Of a stretch of 32,041 nt of DNA, positions 6,899 through 16,059 are shown one piece after another. Every line of letters begins with the position of its first letter. Position 1 is the first letter of the stretch. A program made the translations under genes and the position numbers. The notes under the pieces were generated by a model that was not told where the DNA came from, did not search any database, and saw only the letters and a program-made list of their open reading frames with translations. The DNA lies in the NCBI GenBank assembly GCA_028718545.1, contig JAQULT010000017.1, forward strand, positions 1 to 32,041, read 5' to 3'. Origin of the DNA: Fidelibacterota bacterium. Its GTDB lineage: Bacteria > Fidelibacterota > Fidelibacteria > Fidelibacterales > Fidelibacteraceae.

Positions 6899-9286
6899 AT
6901 GATCGTTTCAATAGACTGGCTCCGAGATTATATCGATATTGACATTCCGTTGGAAGAATTGGCGGATAAGCTGACGATTTCCGGTGCGGAATGTACGCTG
7001 AAATACAGCGGTGTCCGCATTCCCGAGGGCGTCCGGGTCGGCAAGGTCCTGGAAACGAGACCGCATTCTGATGCGGAAAAACTGACGGTTTGCAAGGTCG
7101 ATGCCGGTACGGGTGAGATCCTGAATATTGTATGCGGAGCTCCGAATGTGAAAGAAGGCAGGCGGGTTCCCGTCGCTCTTGTGGGTACAAAACTGGCACC
7201 CGATTTCGAACTAAAGGAAGTACGCCTGCGCGGGGAGCTTTCGCAGGGAATGATCTGTGCGGAGGATGAACTCGGTCTGGGAAACGACCACAGCGGCATT
7301 ATGCTGTTGCCGGACGACTATGAGATTGGCCGCGCCTTCGCAGATTATTATCCGGTTTATCCCGTTCTTGATGTCGAGGTTACCGCCAACCGTCCGGACC
7401 TGATGTCGCATTGGGGAGTTGCCCGAATGATCTCCGTGATCACGGGGAAACCCTTTAAAAAAATCCCCCTCGTATTGGAAGAAAAGGGAAAAGACATTCA
7501 CGGAATTACCCGGGTCAGTATTGAAGATCCTCTTGCCTGCCCCCGCTACAGCGCCCGTATCGTTACGAATGTCCGTGTTCAGCCTTCTCCGGCCTGGCTG
7601 CAGCGGCGGCTGGAAGCCGTAGGCCTGCGTCCCGTCAACAACGTGGTGGATGCCGCTAATTACGTGCTGATGGAAACGGGTCATCCTCTGCATACCTTTG
7701 ACCTTAACAGGCTCGCGGGTCCCGAGATCCGGGTACGCTTTGCACGCAAGGGAGAAAAATTCGAGACACTGGATCATAAGGAACGTATTCTCAGTGAAAA
7801 TGTGCTGCTGATCTGCGATGCGAAAACTCCCGTCGCCCTTGCCGGACTCATGGGCGGACTGGAATCGGAGGTCGATGAAAACACAAGAAACATATTGATT
7901 GAAAGTGCATATTTTACACCCTCGGTAATCCGGAAAGCCTCCAAAGAACAGCAGCTTTCCACGGACGCATCCAAACGCTTTGAACGGGGGGCTGATCCCA
8001 ATGAACGGCTCGAGTATGCCCGGGACCGCCTTGCCGCCTTGATCGCGGAACTGGCCGGCGGTGAGATCGCCCGAGGTCTTATCGACTTTTATCCGGAACC
8101 CATCCCCGCAAAGCGGGCGACCCTGGAACTTGAAAATGTCAGGCGTATTACCGGGATCGAGCTGAGTGCCGCGAACTGCCGGGCTACGCTGCAGGCGCTG
8201 GGTTTTGAGATTCTGAATGCAAACGATAAACGGCTTGAAGTCCGTATTCCCACATTTCGTCCTGATGTTGAACGCGAGATCGATCTGGTGGAAGAGGTGG
8301 CGGTCAATCATATGGACAAAATTCCTTCAATGCAGCGTATGTCCATATCCGTCCCGGCATCCTTTGATGCCTTTCACCCGTTTTTAACCGGGATCCGTCA
8401 ATTTTTTACGGGATACGGCATGCACGAGACCGTCAATAATTCGCTGATCGGCGAATCCGCCGCAGCCGCAGGTATTTGGGGATATCCCCCGCTGAAGATC
8501 CTCAACCCCCTTTCCCAGGAAATGAATGTGCTGCGGACCGATATGATCCAGCCGCTTTTAGGCAGCCTGCGGATCAATGCGCTGCGTAAGCGCGGGGATA
8601 TCCGCCTTTATGAGCTGGCAAATGTGATTGAAAAAGATCCATCCGCCGAGACCGGAGCACGCGAACACCACAATCTTGGGGTCCTCTGCAGTTCTTCGCT
8701 GTGGGGATTAAACTGGAACGAACCCGAAAAAAGTGCTGATTATTTTTACTTGAAAGGGATTCTGGAACATTTCATGGAGGATCGGGGTTTCGTTTACAAG
8801 CTGCGTGAGAATACGCAGAATGCGGCATTTGAGATTCTCTGCGATATTCTGGTCCGAAAGGAACTTATAGGCAGGATCGGACAGTACCGCGACGAGATCT
8901 TTGAAAAATTGCAGTTGCAACACCCGGTGGTAATCATGGAACTGCAGGTGGAAAAATTATTCGAATGGTATAAACCGCAGAAACAGTATACGCCGCCTCC
9001 GGCTTATCCTTCGATCTTCAGGGACATGTCCCTGGTCATGGATAAAAAGACTCCGGCGAACGTTCTGATCAACGAGATCCTGCAACAAGGCGGCAAATAT
9101 CTCATTGACTGTTTGCTTTATGATTTGTACATTGATGATAAGAAACTTGGTGAAGATAAAAAGGCATTATCGTTCCGCCTGGAATTCCGAAGTGACAAGA
9201 AAACACTGAAGGATTCGCAGATCGATGATGTAATGAGCAAGTTGTTTAAACGGTTAGAAAATCAATATGGAGCTCGGCTAAGGTAA
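6899..9286 (+). CDS. pheT: Phenylalanine-tRNA ligase beta subunit
   Basis: 795-residue beta subunit that edits Tyr-tRNA-Phe and binds tRNA. Domain order: short N-terminal segment, EMAP-II-type OB fold (about 40-155, with RPHSDAEKLTVCKVDAG and NIVCGAPNV), B3/B4 editing domain (about 205-385, with RPVNNVVDAANYVLMETGHP), B5 (about 400-475), catalytic-like core, and C-terminal ferredoxin-fold anticodon-binding domain (about 700-795, starting near YPSIFRDMSLV and ending in a helix with LKDSQIDDVMSKL). The length is typical. It is co-transcribed with pheS. The stop codon TAA shares its last base with the ATG of the small ORF at 9286. Confidence 0.98.
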   Translation: MIVSIDWLRDYIDIDIPLEELADKLTISGAECTLKYSGVRIPEGVRVGKVLETRPHSDAEKLTVCKVDAGTGEILNIVCGAPNVKEGRRVPVALVGTKLAPDFELKEVRLRGELSQGMICAEDELGLGNDHSGIMLLPDDYEIGRAFADYYPVYPVLDVEVTANRPDLMSHWGVARMISVITGKPFKKIPLVLEEKGKDIHGITRVSIEDPLACPRYSARIVTNVRVQPSPAWLQRRLEAVGLRPVNNVVDAANYVLMETGHPLHTFDLNRLAGPEIRVRFARKGEKFETLDHKERILSENVLLICDAKTPVALAGLMGGLESEVDENTRNILIESAYFTPSVIRKASKEQQLSTDASKRFERGADPNERLEYARDRLAALIAELAGGEIARGLIDFYPEPIPAKRATLELENVRRITGIELSAANCRATLQALGFEILNANDKRLEVRIPTFRPDVEREIDLVEEVAVNHMDKIPSMQRMSISVPASFDAFHPFLTGIRQFFTGYGMHETVNNSLIGESAAAAGIWGYPPLKILNPLSQEMNVLRTDMIQPLLGSLRINALRKRGDIRLYELANVIEKDPSAETGAREHHNLGVLCSSSLWGLNWNEPEKSADYFYLKGILEHFMEDRGFVYKLRENTQNAAFEILCDILVRKELIGRIGQYRDEIFEKLQLQHPVVIMELQVEKLFEWYKPQKQYTPPPAYPSIFRDMSLVMDKKTPANVLINEILQQGGKYLIDCLLYDLYIDDKKLGEDKKALSFRLEFRSDKKTLKDSQIDDVMSKLFKRLENQYGARLR

Positions 9287-9462
9287 TGGATATCAGCTCT
9301 TTTGAGATCTTAGAGAAAAAAATTAACCAAGCCCTCGAAGTTCTGAAACAACAAAAGGGATCCGAAGGTGAGGTAAACGTGATCCTGACGCGGAGTCAGA
9401 TCGAACGCATCACCTCGAAATTGGCTGAAATAACGGAGTGGATCGAACATGCCAAAGTATGA
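9286..9462 (+). CDS. Small coiled-coil protein overlapping pheT and zapA, possibly ZapB-like
   Basis: 58-residue ORF. Its ATG overlaps the pheT stop by one base (TAATG) and its stop lies 14 bases inside zapA, so translation of all three looks coupled. The sequence starts MDISSFEILEKKINQALEVL, a heptad-like helix with hydrophobic positions every 3-4 residues that resembles the N-terminus of ZapB-type division proteins. After a short glycine break (KGSEGE) a second amphipathic helix follows (LTRSQIERITSKLAEI). It is shorter than E. coli ZapB (about 80 residues). No signal peptide, membrane segment or catalytic motif is seen. A partner of ZapA is inferred from position and helical character; real sequence similarity is unproven. 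The overlaps on both sides make it more likely a gene than chance. Confidence 0.6.
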   Translation: MDISSFEILEKKINQALEVLKQQKGSEGEVNVILTRSQIERITSKLAEITEWIEHAKV

Positions 9463-9781
9463 ATACGACCCTCAAACAGTTGAACTGGAATTTCCGGAAG
9501 ACAAACCGGTCAAAGTGACCATTTACGGACAGGAATTCCCGTTGCGGGGTAAGGACCCCGCATTTATCCATCGCGTTGCAGACTATGTCAACGAGAAAAT
9601 GATGGAGGTCGGAGCCAATATGTCCGGCAAGCTGATCATTGAGAAGATCGCGATCCTTGCCGCCCTGAACATCGCGGGTGAGTTGTTTCAATTGAAGCAG
9701 GATAACCAATCCGTTGAGGAATATATTCAGAGCCATTCTGAATCGTTGATCGGTCTGATCGACGAACAACTCAATACCTGA
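9449..9781 (+). CDS. zapA: Cell division protein ZapA
   Basis: 110-residue cytoplasmic protein that crosslinks and stabilises FtsZ filaments. The N-terminal globular part contains VKVTIYGQEFPLRGKDPAFI, the family hallmark, then RVADYVNEKMMEV. The C-terminal half is a dimerising helix with KIAILAALNIAGELFQLK. The length matches the family. Its start lies within the end of the small upstream ORF, whose last codons supply the upstream context. The order pheT-zapA is common in bacteria. A 28-base gap to rny holds a hairpin covering the rny ribosome-binding site, leaving no room for a 6S RNA gene as seen near zapA in proteobacteria. Confidence 0.93.
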   Translation: MPKYEYDPQTVELEFPEDKPVKVTIYGQEFPLRGKDPAFIHRVADYVNEKMMEVGANMSGKLIIEKIAILAALNIAGELFQLKQDNQSVEEYIQSHSESLIGLIDEQLNT

Positions 9782-9787
9782 AAAGAG

Positions 9788-9803
9788 CTCCTGTAAAAAG
9801 GAG
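9788..9803 (+). promoter_or_regulatory. Hairpin sequestering the rny Shine-Dalgarno
   Basis: CTCCT (9788-9792) pairs with AGGAG (9799-9803) around the loop GTAAAA. The 3' arm is the ribosome-binding site of rny, whose ATG is at 9810. If it forms, the hairpin would hide that site, so rny translation could depend on ribosomes arriving from zapA or on hairpin cleavage. A five-pair stem is short. Confidence 0.4.
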
Positions 9804-9809
9804 TAAAAC

Positions 9810-11357
9810 ATGTTAAGCCTATATCTGCTTGTGGGATTTGTATCTGCACTGGTGGCTTCGCTTATTGTCATTGTAATTTTCCGCACAAAGATCGGAAAAC
9901 TGCAGACCTTTAAGACCGAGCTTCTGGAAAGTGCGCGTAAGGAAGGCGAAACGCTGAAGAAAGAACTGATTCTGGAAGCGAAGGACGAAGCCATCCGTAT
10001 TAAACAAAAAAGTGAGGATGAATATAACGAAAAGCTGCGGGATATCCGCAACATGGAGCGTGAGATACAGAAACGGGAAAGTAATCTGGACCGTAAGAAC
10101 GAAAGCATGGACCAGCGTTACGAGTCCCTGCAGAAGTTCGAACAGAATCTGAAAGAAAAAGAAACGGCCATTGCGGAACGGGGAGAAGATCTTGAGAAAC
10201 TGATCGATGAAGAGCAGGTCCGGCTCGAGAAGATCGCCGGCATGACCCGTGAAGAAGCCAAGCAGAATCTCAAGGAAAGCCTCTATGAAAAAGCGCGCAT
10301 CGAAGCCCAGGTCAAGGTTCGTGAGATCAAGGAAAGCGCTGTTCTCAATGCCAATAAAGAAGCGAAAAAAGTTATTATTGAGGCTATCCAACGTTCGGCC
10401 GCCGATCATACTTCCGAATCTACCGTTGCCGTTGTGCCGCTGCCGAACGATCAGATGAAAGGCCGTGTGATAGGGCGCGAAGGACGGAATATCCGGCATT
10501 TTGAATCGCTGACCGGTATTGAACTTATCGTTGACGACACCCCTGAAGCCGTGGTGCTTTCAGGATTTGATCCGGTCCGCCGCGAGGTCGCCCGCATTGC
10601 GTTGGAAAAATTGATACAGGACGGCCGTATTCATCCGGCACGCATTGAAGAAATGATCGAAAAAGCAAGCAAAGAGGTGGAAGAATCCATTATTCAGGCG
10701 GCCGAAGAGGCGACACTGGAACTGGGTTTACCGCATTTCAACGCCGAGATGATGCATTATATTGGAAGCCTCAAATACCGTACCAGCTACGGTCAGAATA
10801 TTCTAAAGCATTCCATTGAGGTGGGCTGGCTTTCCGGACTGATGGCCGCGGAACTTGGCATGGACGGCCAGATGGCAAAGCGTGCCGGTTTCCTGCATGA
10901 TATCGGAAAGGCGATCGACCGCAATGTCGAGGGCACCCATGCACTGATCGGCGCTGAGATCGCACGCCGCAATAAGGAAGATAAAATTGTGGTGAATGCC
11001 ATTGAATCCCATCATGAAGAAGTGGAAATGATCCATCCCATTTCCGCTCTGGTCCAGGCGGCGGACGCGATCAGCGGATCGCGACGCGGTGCCCGCGGCC
11101 AGACACTGGAAAACTATATTCACCGGATGGAAAAACTTGAAGAGATCTCGAACAGCTTTAAAGGCGTCAGTAAGACCTATGCCATTCAGGCAGGCCGCGA
11201 AGTGCGCGTGATCGTGGAAGAAAACCAGATCGATGATGCGGCTTCCGACCTGCTGGCTGAAGATATTGCCAATAAGATCCAGAACGAGCTGACCTACCCC
11301 GGACAGATCAAGGTAACGGTTCTCCGCGAACACCGTTCTATCGGATATGCAAAATAG
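9810..11357 (+). CDS. rny: Ribonuclease Y
   Basis: Membrane-anchored endoribonuclease that starts mRNA decay. At 515 residues it matches the usual 510-520. Order: N-terminal transmembrane helix (about 3-23, LYLLVGFVSALVASLIVIVI), a long charged coiled coil (about 25-190), a KH RNA-binding domain (about 205-270, with KGRVIGREGRNIRHFE), and an HD metal-dependent phosphohydrolase domain with the HD pair at H363-D364 in FLHDIGKAID, preceded by NILKHSIEVG and followed by ESHHEE. All catalytic features seen are intact. Located between zapA and folD, 9 bases before the latter. Its ribosome-binding site may be hidden in a small hairpin. Confidence 0.97.
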   Translation: MLSLYLLVGFVSALVASLIVIVIFRTKIGKLQTFKTELLESARKEGETLKKELILEAKDEAIRIKQKSEDEYNEKLRDIRNMEREIQKRESNLDRKNESMDQRYESLQKFEQNLKEKETAIAERGEDLEKLIDEEQVRLEKIAGMTREEAKQNLKESLYEKARIEAQVKVREIKESAVLNANKEAKKVIIEAIQRSAADHTSESTVAVVPLPNDQMKGRVIGREGRNIRHFESLTGIELIVDDTPEAVVLSGFDPVRREVARIALEKLIQDGRIHPARIEEMIEKASKEVEESIIQAAEEATLELGLPHFNAEMMHYIGSLKYRTSYGQNILKHSIEVGWLSGLMAAELGMDGQMAKRAGFLHDIGKAIDRNVEGTHALIGAEIARRNKEDKIVVNAIESHHEEVEMIHPISALVQAADAISGSRRGARGQTLENYIHRMEKLEEISNSFKGVSKTYAIQAGREVRVIVEENQIDDAASDLLAEDIANKIQNELTYPGQIKVTVLREHRSIGYAK

Positions 11358-11366
11358 CGAGGTATC

Positions 11367-12245
11367 ATGACGAAAATTCTCTACGGGAAACCGGTTGCGG
11401 AAGCCGTAAAAGAGGGACTCAAATCCCGGATTGCCGATCTTAACGATAAAGGACTGCAGCCCGGACTGGCGGTCCTGCTGGTCGGCGAGGATCCTGCGTC
11501 CTGCGTCTATGTCCGCAACAAGTCACGTGCCTGCGAGGAGCTGGGGATTTTTTCGGAGACGATCCGGCTCCCCCGGGATACGGAACAATCCCGGCTGAAC
11601 GCAAAGATCGATGAACTGAATGCCGACCCGCGTTTTCACGGCATTCTGGTGCAGATGCCGCTGCCGAAAGGACTCAGCGAACGCGAAGTGGTTAGGCGCA
11701 TTCTTCCGGAAAAAGATGTGGATGGTTTTCATCCCTTTAACGTGGGTTCCATGGTTCAGGGTATCCCCACCTTTCTGCCCTGTACGCCCGCGGGCATTAT
11801 GAAAATGATGGAATATTACGATATCCGTCCGGCGGGGAAACATGTAGTAATCGTCGGGCGTTCGAACATCGTTGGAAAACCGATGGCCAATCTTCTCTGC
11901 CAAAAATCTCCTCGTGCCAATGCAACGGTTACCCTTTGCCATACCGCAACCGAAAATCTTCAGGCACATACCCTGCAGGCGGATATCCTGATAGCAGCAG
12001 CGGGAATGCCGGGGATGATCCGGGAAGAGATGGTCCGTGAAGGCGTGATCGTGATCGATGTCGGTGTAAACCGCATTCCGGATCCCACAGCAAAGAACGG
12101 GACCCGGCTCTGCGGCGATGTGGATTTTGATCGGGTATCCTGTAAAGCGGCGGCCATTACACCGGTGCCGGGTGGTGTAGGACTGATGACCATAGCCATG
12201 TTAATGCAAAACACGGTCGAGGCCGCTGAAAACTGTCTTAAATGA
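11367..12245 (+). CDS. folD: Bifunctional methylenetetrahydrofolate dehydrogenase / methenyltetrahydrofolate cyclohydrolase
   Basis: 292-residue FolD interconverts 5,10-methylene-, 5,10-methenyl- and 10-formyl-tetrahydrofolate, the latter used for purines and formyl-Met-tRNA. The catalytic YVxxK is Y48-K52 in CVYVRNKSRACEELGI. Further signatures are QMPLPKGL, PEKDVDGFHPFNVG, PCTPAGIMKMM, the dinucleotide-binding GRSNIVGKPMANLL (from 164), and the C-terminal ITPVPGGVGLMTIAML. The length is normal and no key residue is missing. GAGG lies just before the ATG. It follows rny by 9 bases and precedes tamB by 10, so it is in the same transcription unit. Confidence 0.98.
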   Translation: MTKILYGKPVAEAVKEGLKSRIADLNDKGLQPGLAVLLVGEDPASCVYVRNKSRACEELGIFSETIRLPRDTEQSRLNAKIDELNADPRFHGILVQMPLPKGLSEREVVRRILPEKDVDGFHPFNVGSMVQGIPTFLPCTPAGIMKMMEYYDIRPAGKHVVIVGRSNIVGKPMANLLCQKSPRANATVTLCHTATENLQAHTLQADILIAAAGMPGMIREEMVREGVIVIDVGVNRIPDPTAKNGTRLCGDVDFDRVSCKAAAITPVPGGVGLMTIAMLMQNTVEAAENCLK

Positions 12246-12255
12246 ACAGGCGAAA

Positions 12256-15200
12256 ATGGGCAGACATCAAAAACGGCGTTACTTTGCAGTGCTTTTTGTT
12301 ATTCTCTTTTTGGGATTAAGCGGTCTGTTCCTTACAAAAACCGATACGGGATTCACCCTCTTATATAAAATGCTCAGCCGCCAGATCAACCGGCGGAGTA
12401 ATTTTAGTATATCTGTCAAAGAACTGAGCGCCGGCATGAAGACACAGATCCGTGCCGGCCGCCTTGAATTTGCGAATGCGGATTCCTCTCTGTTCTTTAG
12501 CGTGGATACCATGAACATCAACTATGGCGGTATCTTTGAATTGCTGGGGAAACGCCGTATGGACACACTGACATTAAGTGATCCGCAGCTTTATATCCGG
12601 ATCAGGGAACAGCAAAAAGATCCTGCGGAAATACCGGAGCTGAAATTCCCGCAGTTCTTAATTGGACAGATCATACTGCAACGCATGAAGATCCGGATTG
12701 AAACTCCCGATACGCTGTTTGTTCAGGAGATCGAACGCGGCTGTTTTTCTTACAGCGGCCGCCGTGACGGCGCACAGATCCTGATCCGGGACTTCCGTGC
12801 CGCGCTGCCTCGGAACCTTGCTTTGATCAGGGACATGTCCGGAGAATTGACCTTTAAAAACGATATCGCTAAATTACGGGATCTGAATTTTACCCTCAAT
12901 GACGCAAGCGTTCGCTCATCAGGTAAAATACGCTATTTGGAACCCCTGCGCTTTCAGTTTAATTTCAATGTCGATGGAATAGTACCTGCCCGCTACCTGG
13001 ATTATACTTTTATTCACGAAGATGATAAGCTCAGTTTGAAACTGGGATTTATGGGAGATCTCCGCGATTTCTCGGTGGTCGCCGATCTGGGTGGCGTATT
13101 GAACAAGAAAAAAATCCATTATGCCAATATCAGCCTCGAATATAAGAATGATTACATTCACCTTCTCGGAGCGAGTTTTAAAAATCCCGGGAGCGATCTG
13201 TCCCTGTACGGTTCCTATGACATGAAGGACAAATATATCAGCACCAGCTTTTCCTCTCATGCATTAAGGCCTTCGGACTGGGACAGCGCCTTGCCGGATT
13301 TCGGCTTCCGCGGACGGCTGCGTGCGAACGGATATCTGGACAAACAGCTTAGGATCAACTATGACCTGGATGCACAGCGGATCTATGGGCTCCCCTTTGT
13401 GCATTTAAGCGGAGATGCGGTGGTTGATAGTATGGAAAGTATTCTTCTGGAATCCAGCAATATCCTGACCCTGCCGGGCGGCACCCTGAAAGTCCGCGGA
13501 AATATTGAAGATCTTAAAAACTTGAATCTGGATGTCTATGGGAATATCGATTATTTTGGTAACCTGGAACTGCCCGGAATACAGCCCTTTGAAGCCGAGC
13601 ATCTGGTTCTTACTCTCAAATTGCTGGGGAGTCTGCAGGACCCCGACATTCAGTTCAACGTCAATCTGGATACTTTACGCTATGACCGGGTTTCATTGTA
13701 CAATACCAATATTTCACTGTCCGGGAACCGCATTGTAAAAAATCCATCCGGCGCATTTTTAATATCCTTTGATCACGCCAGTATAGATTCCCTTTCCATT
13801 GGTGCGGCCGAAGCCTATATCCAGATGGAAAAAGATCTGATCAGTCTGAATTATCTGGACCTGACCGCTCCGAATTATAATGTCAGTATGTCCGGTTCTA
13901 TCCGGAATTTTCGGGATTTCCGCATTAATTCCCTGCGTGGGACCTATATGAACCAGAACATTTACCTTCTGGATACCCTTTCACTCGCCCTCTACGACAA
14001 TGGCTTTTCTCTGTCACGCTTTGATCTTTTATACCGCGATGCCCTGCTTTACGGTTCTATGGATGTCATGAACGACTCGCTTTGGGGCAGCATCAATATT
14101 GCCGGTGCCGATCTGGGAACCTTGCCCCTGATAGCCTATCTTCCGGATAGTATTGAAGGTCTGCTGGATGTCAATATCGATGTCAACGGCTATTTAAATG
14201 CACCCCGTATCCGGCTGCAATCCTCACTGCGTAAAGCCCAAGTTCTGGGGGTAAACGCGGAACGAACCCGTACCCGGATGGAATATGCGGATAAACGTCT
14301 GCTTATCCGAAATTTTACCGTGGATTTTGAAGCGCAGCGCTCTCTGCAGATCAGCGGGAGTATTCCCCTGGATATCAATTTTGCACGCATGAATCCTGTC
14401 AAGCTTCTTCAGCAAGACAGCATCAATGCGGACATCAATGTGAAAAATGCCCGCTTTTCAAAGCTTGTCCCCCTGCTTGCCCCGGATCTGGATGTCAGCG
14501 GGACAGCCAATTTTCAGGCTGCCGTCGACGGTACAATGCAAGATCCGCGGGTGAACGGTGAATTGCGTATTCTTGCTCCGCGAATAGACAGGATTCCCGC
14601 CGATACGCTGTTCAGCAAGATACGTTACCGCAATGCACGCTTGTATTTTAACGATGTCCGCCTTATTGCCAATAACGGAAGTTACCGGGGAAATGCACAT
14701 TTATATACGGATTTGAGCATTACGCCGAAGGGGCCGCGTTTTTCTGCGGACAGCAGCGTTTATGCTTATATACAGGGCCGCGATGACGAGCTGCTCTATC
14801 TAACACCCTTTCTGGAAAATATCGAAAACCTGAACGGAGATTTTTTCACTGAACTTGAAATACGGGGTTCCTTGCGCAACAGCATGAAGAACGGCCTTAT
14901 CCGGGTAAGAAACGGACGTCTGATCCTGGATATGCTGGCAAACGAGATTGAAAACCTGGAGGGAGAACTCCGGATGAAGGACAATATTGCGGACGTGGAT
15001 CTGCGGGGGAAATTACCCTCGCTTTCCTATACGCTTGCCGGTGTTCTCGGCCTGAACAATCCCGCCGCGCTGAATACGCACAATTTCCGTGTGGGCGGAA
15101 AAATGGATATGAAGCAGCTTATCCGTCCGAAATTTGATGTCCGCATAACCGGAAACCAGGTGTCGGTGGTAACATTGGATGAAAATTATAATCTGACTAC

Positions 15201-16059
15201 CGAAGAGGTCGATATTACAGTGCAGGGACGGGATACGCTGCAGGTTGCGGGAGATGTTACGATCCGGGAGGGACTGATCGAACTGGGCTTTACCCGTCCG
15301 GTTGCCGGTATCGAAAGTCCCGCAGACCGTAAAATTTACACCGAATACGCACTGAACGCCAATGTAGACAAGATATACCTGCGGAATCAGTTCATCGACG
15401 CAACTCTGGCCGGCGAAATGATGCTGCTGAAATACGCCAGTGATGAAAAGGTGCGCATCGGCGGCCAACTGGATGTCAGTCAGGGATTCTTTAACTACTG
15501 GGCTTCCGTGTTTGAACTGGACGAGGGCAGTATTGTCTTCGATCAGTTTCAGGGCAACCATGAATTGAACTTTACCGCCTTCAAGCCGATCAGCAGGGGA
15601 AACCGTATCATTGCTTCTATTACGGGACCGCTGAACAATCCGGAGATTGATTTTATTGATGAAGACAATCTGATGAGCAAGGCGGAGATCGTGCGGGAGC
15701 TGACCATCGGACAGATCGAGAATACCTTTTCAAAAGGAGGCAATACCGCTCAACGCACAACAACCGCACTCCTGGCGCTTGCCGAGCGGCCTCTCGAACA
15801 GCAGGCACAAAAACTCGGTGTCATGAGCGGGCTGGACCGTATTGATATCAAAGGCGGGGAAGCGACCTATATTGACAGTACCACCGCCGTTATTGTCGGC
15901 GGCCGCATCGGCAGGAATTTCTATCTGACCTACGAAGGTTCACGCTCGGAGCCAATGAATATCGAAATTGAATACCGTATCAATAACCGCCTTTCCATTG
16001 TCGGTACGGCCGATGACGAAAGCGTATCCGGTGCCTTCCGCCTGAGGTTGCAGTATTGA
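12256..16059 (+). CDS. tamB: Translocation and assembly module protein TamB (DUF490/AsmA-like)
   Basis: Very large (1267 residues) inner-membrane-anchored periplasmic protein. TamB and relatives form a long hydrophobic beta groove spanning the periplasm, involved in outer-membrane protein assembly and phospholipid transport. An N-terminal signal anchor (about 8-26, YFAVLFVILFLGLSGLFLT) is followed by repeated beta-strand segments with many DISxxGxL-type repeats, and the conserved C-terminal TamB domain from about residue 850, including GGQLDVSQGFFNYWASVFEL, ITGPLNNPEIDF and the terminal GRIGRNFYLTYEGS. It is slightly longer than E. coli TamB. Its stop TGA overlaps the ATG of the following Omp85 gene (TGATG), so the two are coupled, as tamA/tamB are in many bacteria, though here tamB comes first. 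Confidence 0.93.
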   Translation: MGRHQKRRYFAVLFVILFLGLSGLFLTKTDTGFTLLYKMLSRQINRRSNFSISVKELSAGMKTQIRAGRLEFANADSSLFFSVDTMNINYGGIFELLGKRRMDTLTLSDPQLYIRIREQQKDPAEIPELKFPQFLIGQIILQRMKIRIETPDTLFVQEIERGCFSYSGRRDGAQILIRDFRAALPRNLALIRDMSGELTFKNDIAKLRDLNFTLNDASVRSSGKIRYLEPLRFQFNFNVDGIVPARYLDYTFIHEDDKLSLKLGFMGDLRDFSVVADLGGVLNKKKIHYANISLEYKNDYIHLLGASFKNPGSDLSLYGSYDMKDKYISTSFSSHALRPSDWDSALPDFGFRGRLRANGYLDKQLRINYDLDAQRIYGLPFVHLSGDAVVDSMESILLESSNILTLPGGTLKVRGNIEDLKNLNLDVYGNIDYFGNLELPGIQPFEAEHLVLTLKLLGSLQDPDIQFNVNLDTLRYDRVSLYNTNISLSGNRIVKNPSGAFLISFDHASIDSLSIGAAEAYIQMEKDLISLNYLDLTAPNYNVSMSGSIRNFRDFRINSLRGTYMNQNIYLLDTLSLALYDNGFSLSRFDLLYRDALLYGSMDVMNDSLWGSINIAGADLGTLPLIAYLPDSIEGLLDVNIDVNGYLNAPRIRLQSSLRKAQVLGVNAERTRTRMEYADKRLLIRNFTVDFEAQRSLQISGSIPLDINFARMNPVKLLQQDSINADINVKNARFSKLVPLLAPDLDVSGTANFQAAVDGTMQDPRVNGELRILAPRIDRIPADTLFSKIRYRNARLYFNDVRLIANNGSYRGNAHLYTDLSITPKGPRFSADSSVYAYIQGRDDELLYLTPFLENIENLNGDFFTELEIRGSLRNSMKNGLIRVRNGRLILDMLANEIENLEGELRMKDNIADVDLRGKLPSLSYTLAGVLGLNNPAALNTHNFRVGGKMDMKQLIRPKFDVRITGNQVSVVTLDENYNLTTEEVDITVQGRDTLQVAGDVTIREGLIELGFTRPVAGIESPADRKIYTEYALNANVDKIYLRNQFIDATLAGEMMLLKYASDEKVRIGGQLDVSQGFFNYWASVFELDEGSIVFDQFQGNHELNFTAFKPISRGNRIIASITGPLNNPEIDFIDEDNLMSKAEIVRELTIGQIENTFSKGGNTAQRTTTALLALAERPLEQQAQKLGVMSGLDRIDIKGGEATYIDSTTAVIVGGRIGRNFYLTYEGSRSEPMNIEIEYRINNRLSIVGTADDESVSGAFRLRLQY

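Noticed and set aside
7211..8311. 366-residue open frame on the - strand
   Set aside because: Antisense to pheT, whose domains are fully recognisable; no recognisable motif in the antisense product.
9782..9809. 6S RNA gene next to zapA
   Set aside because: The gap is 28 bases, far too short.
16056..16058. TTG as start of the Omp85 gene
   Set aside because: The ATG three bases later gives a cleaner signal peptide and the common TGATG overlap with tamB.
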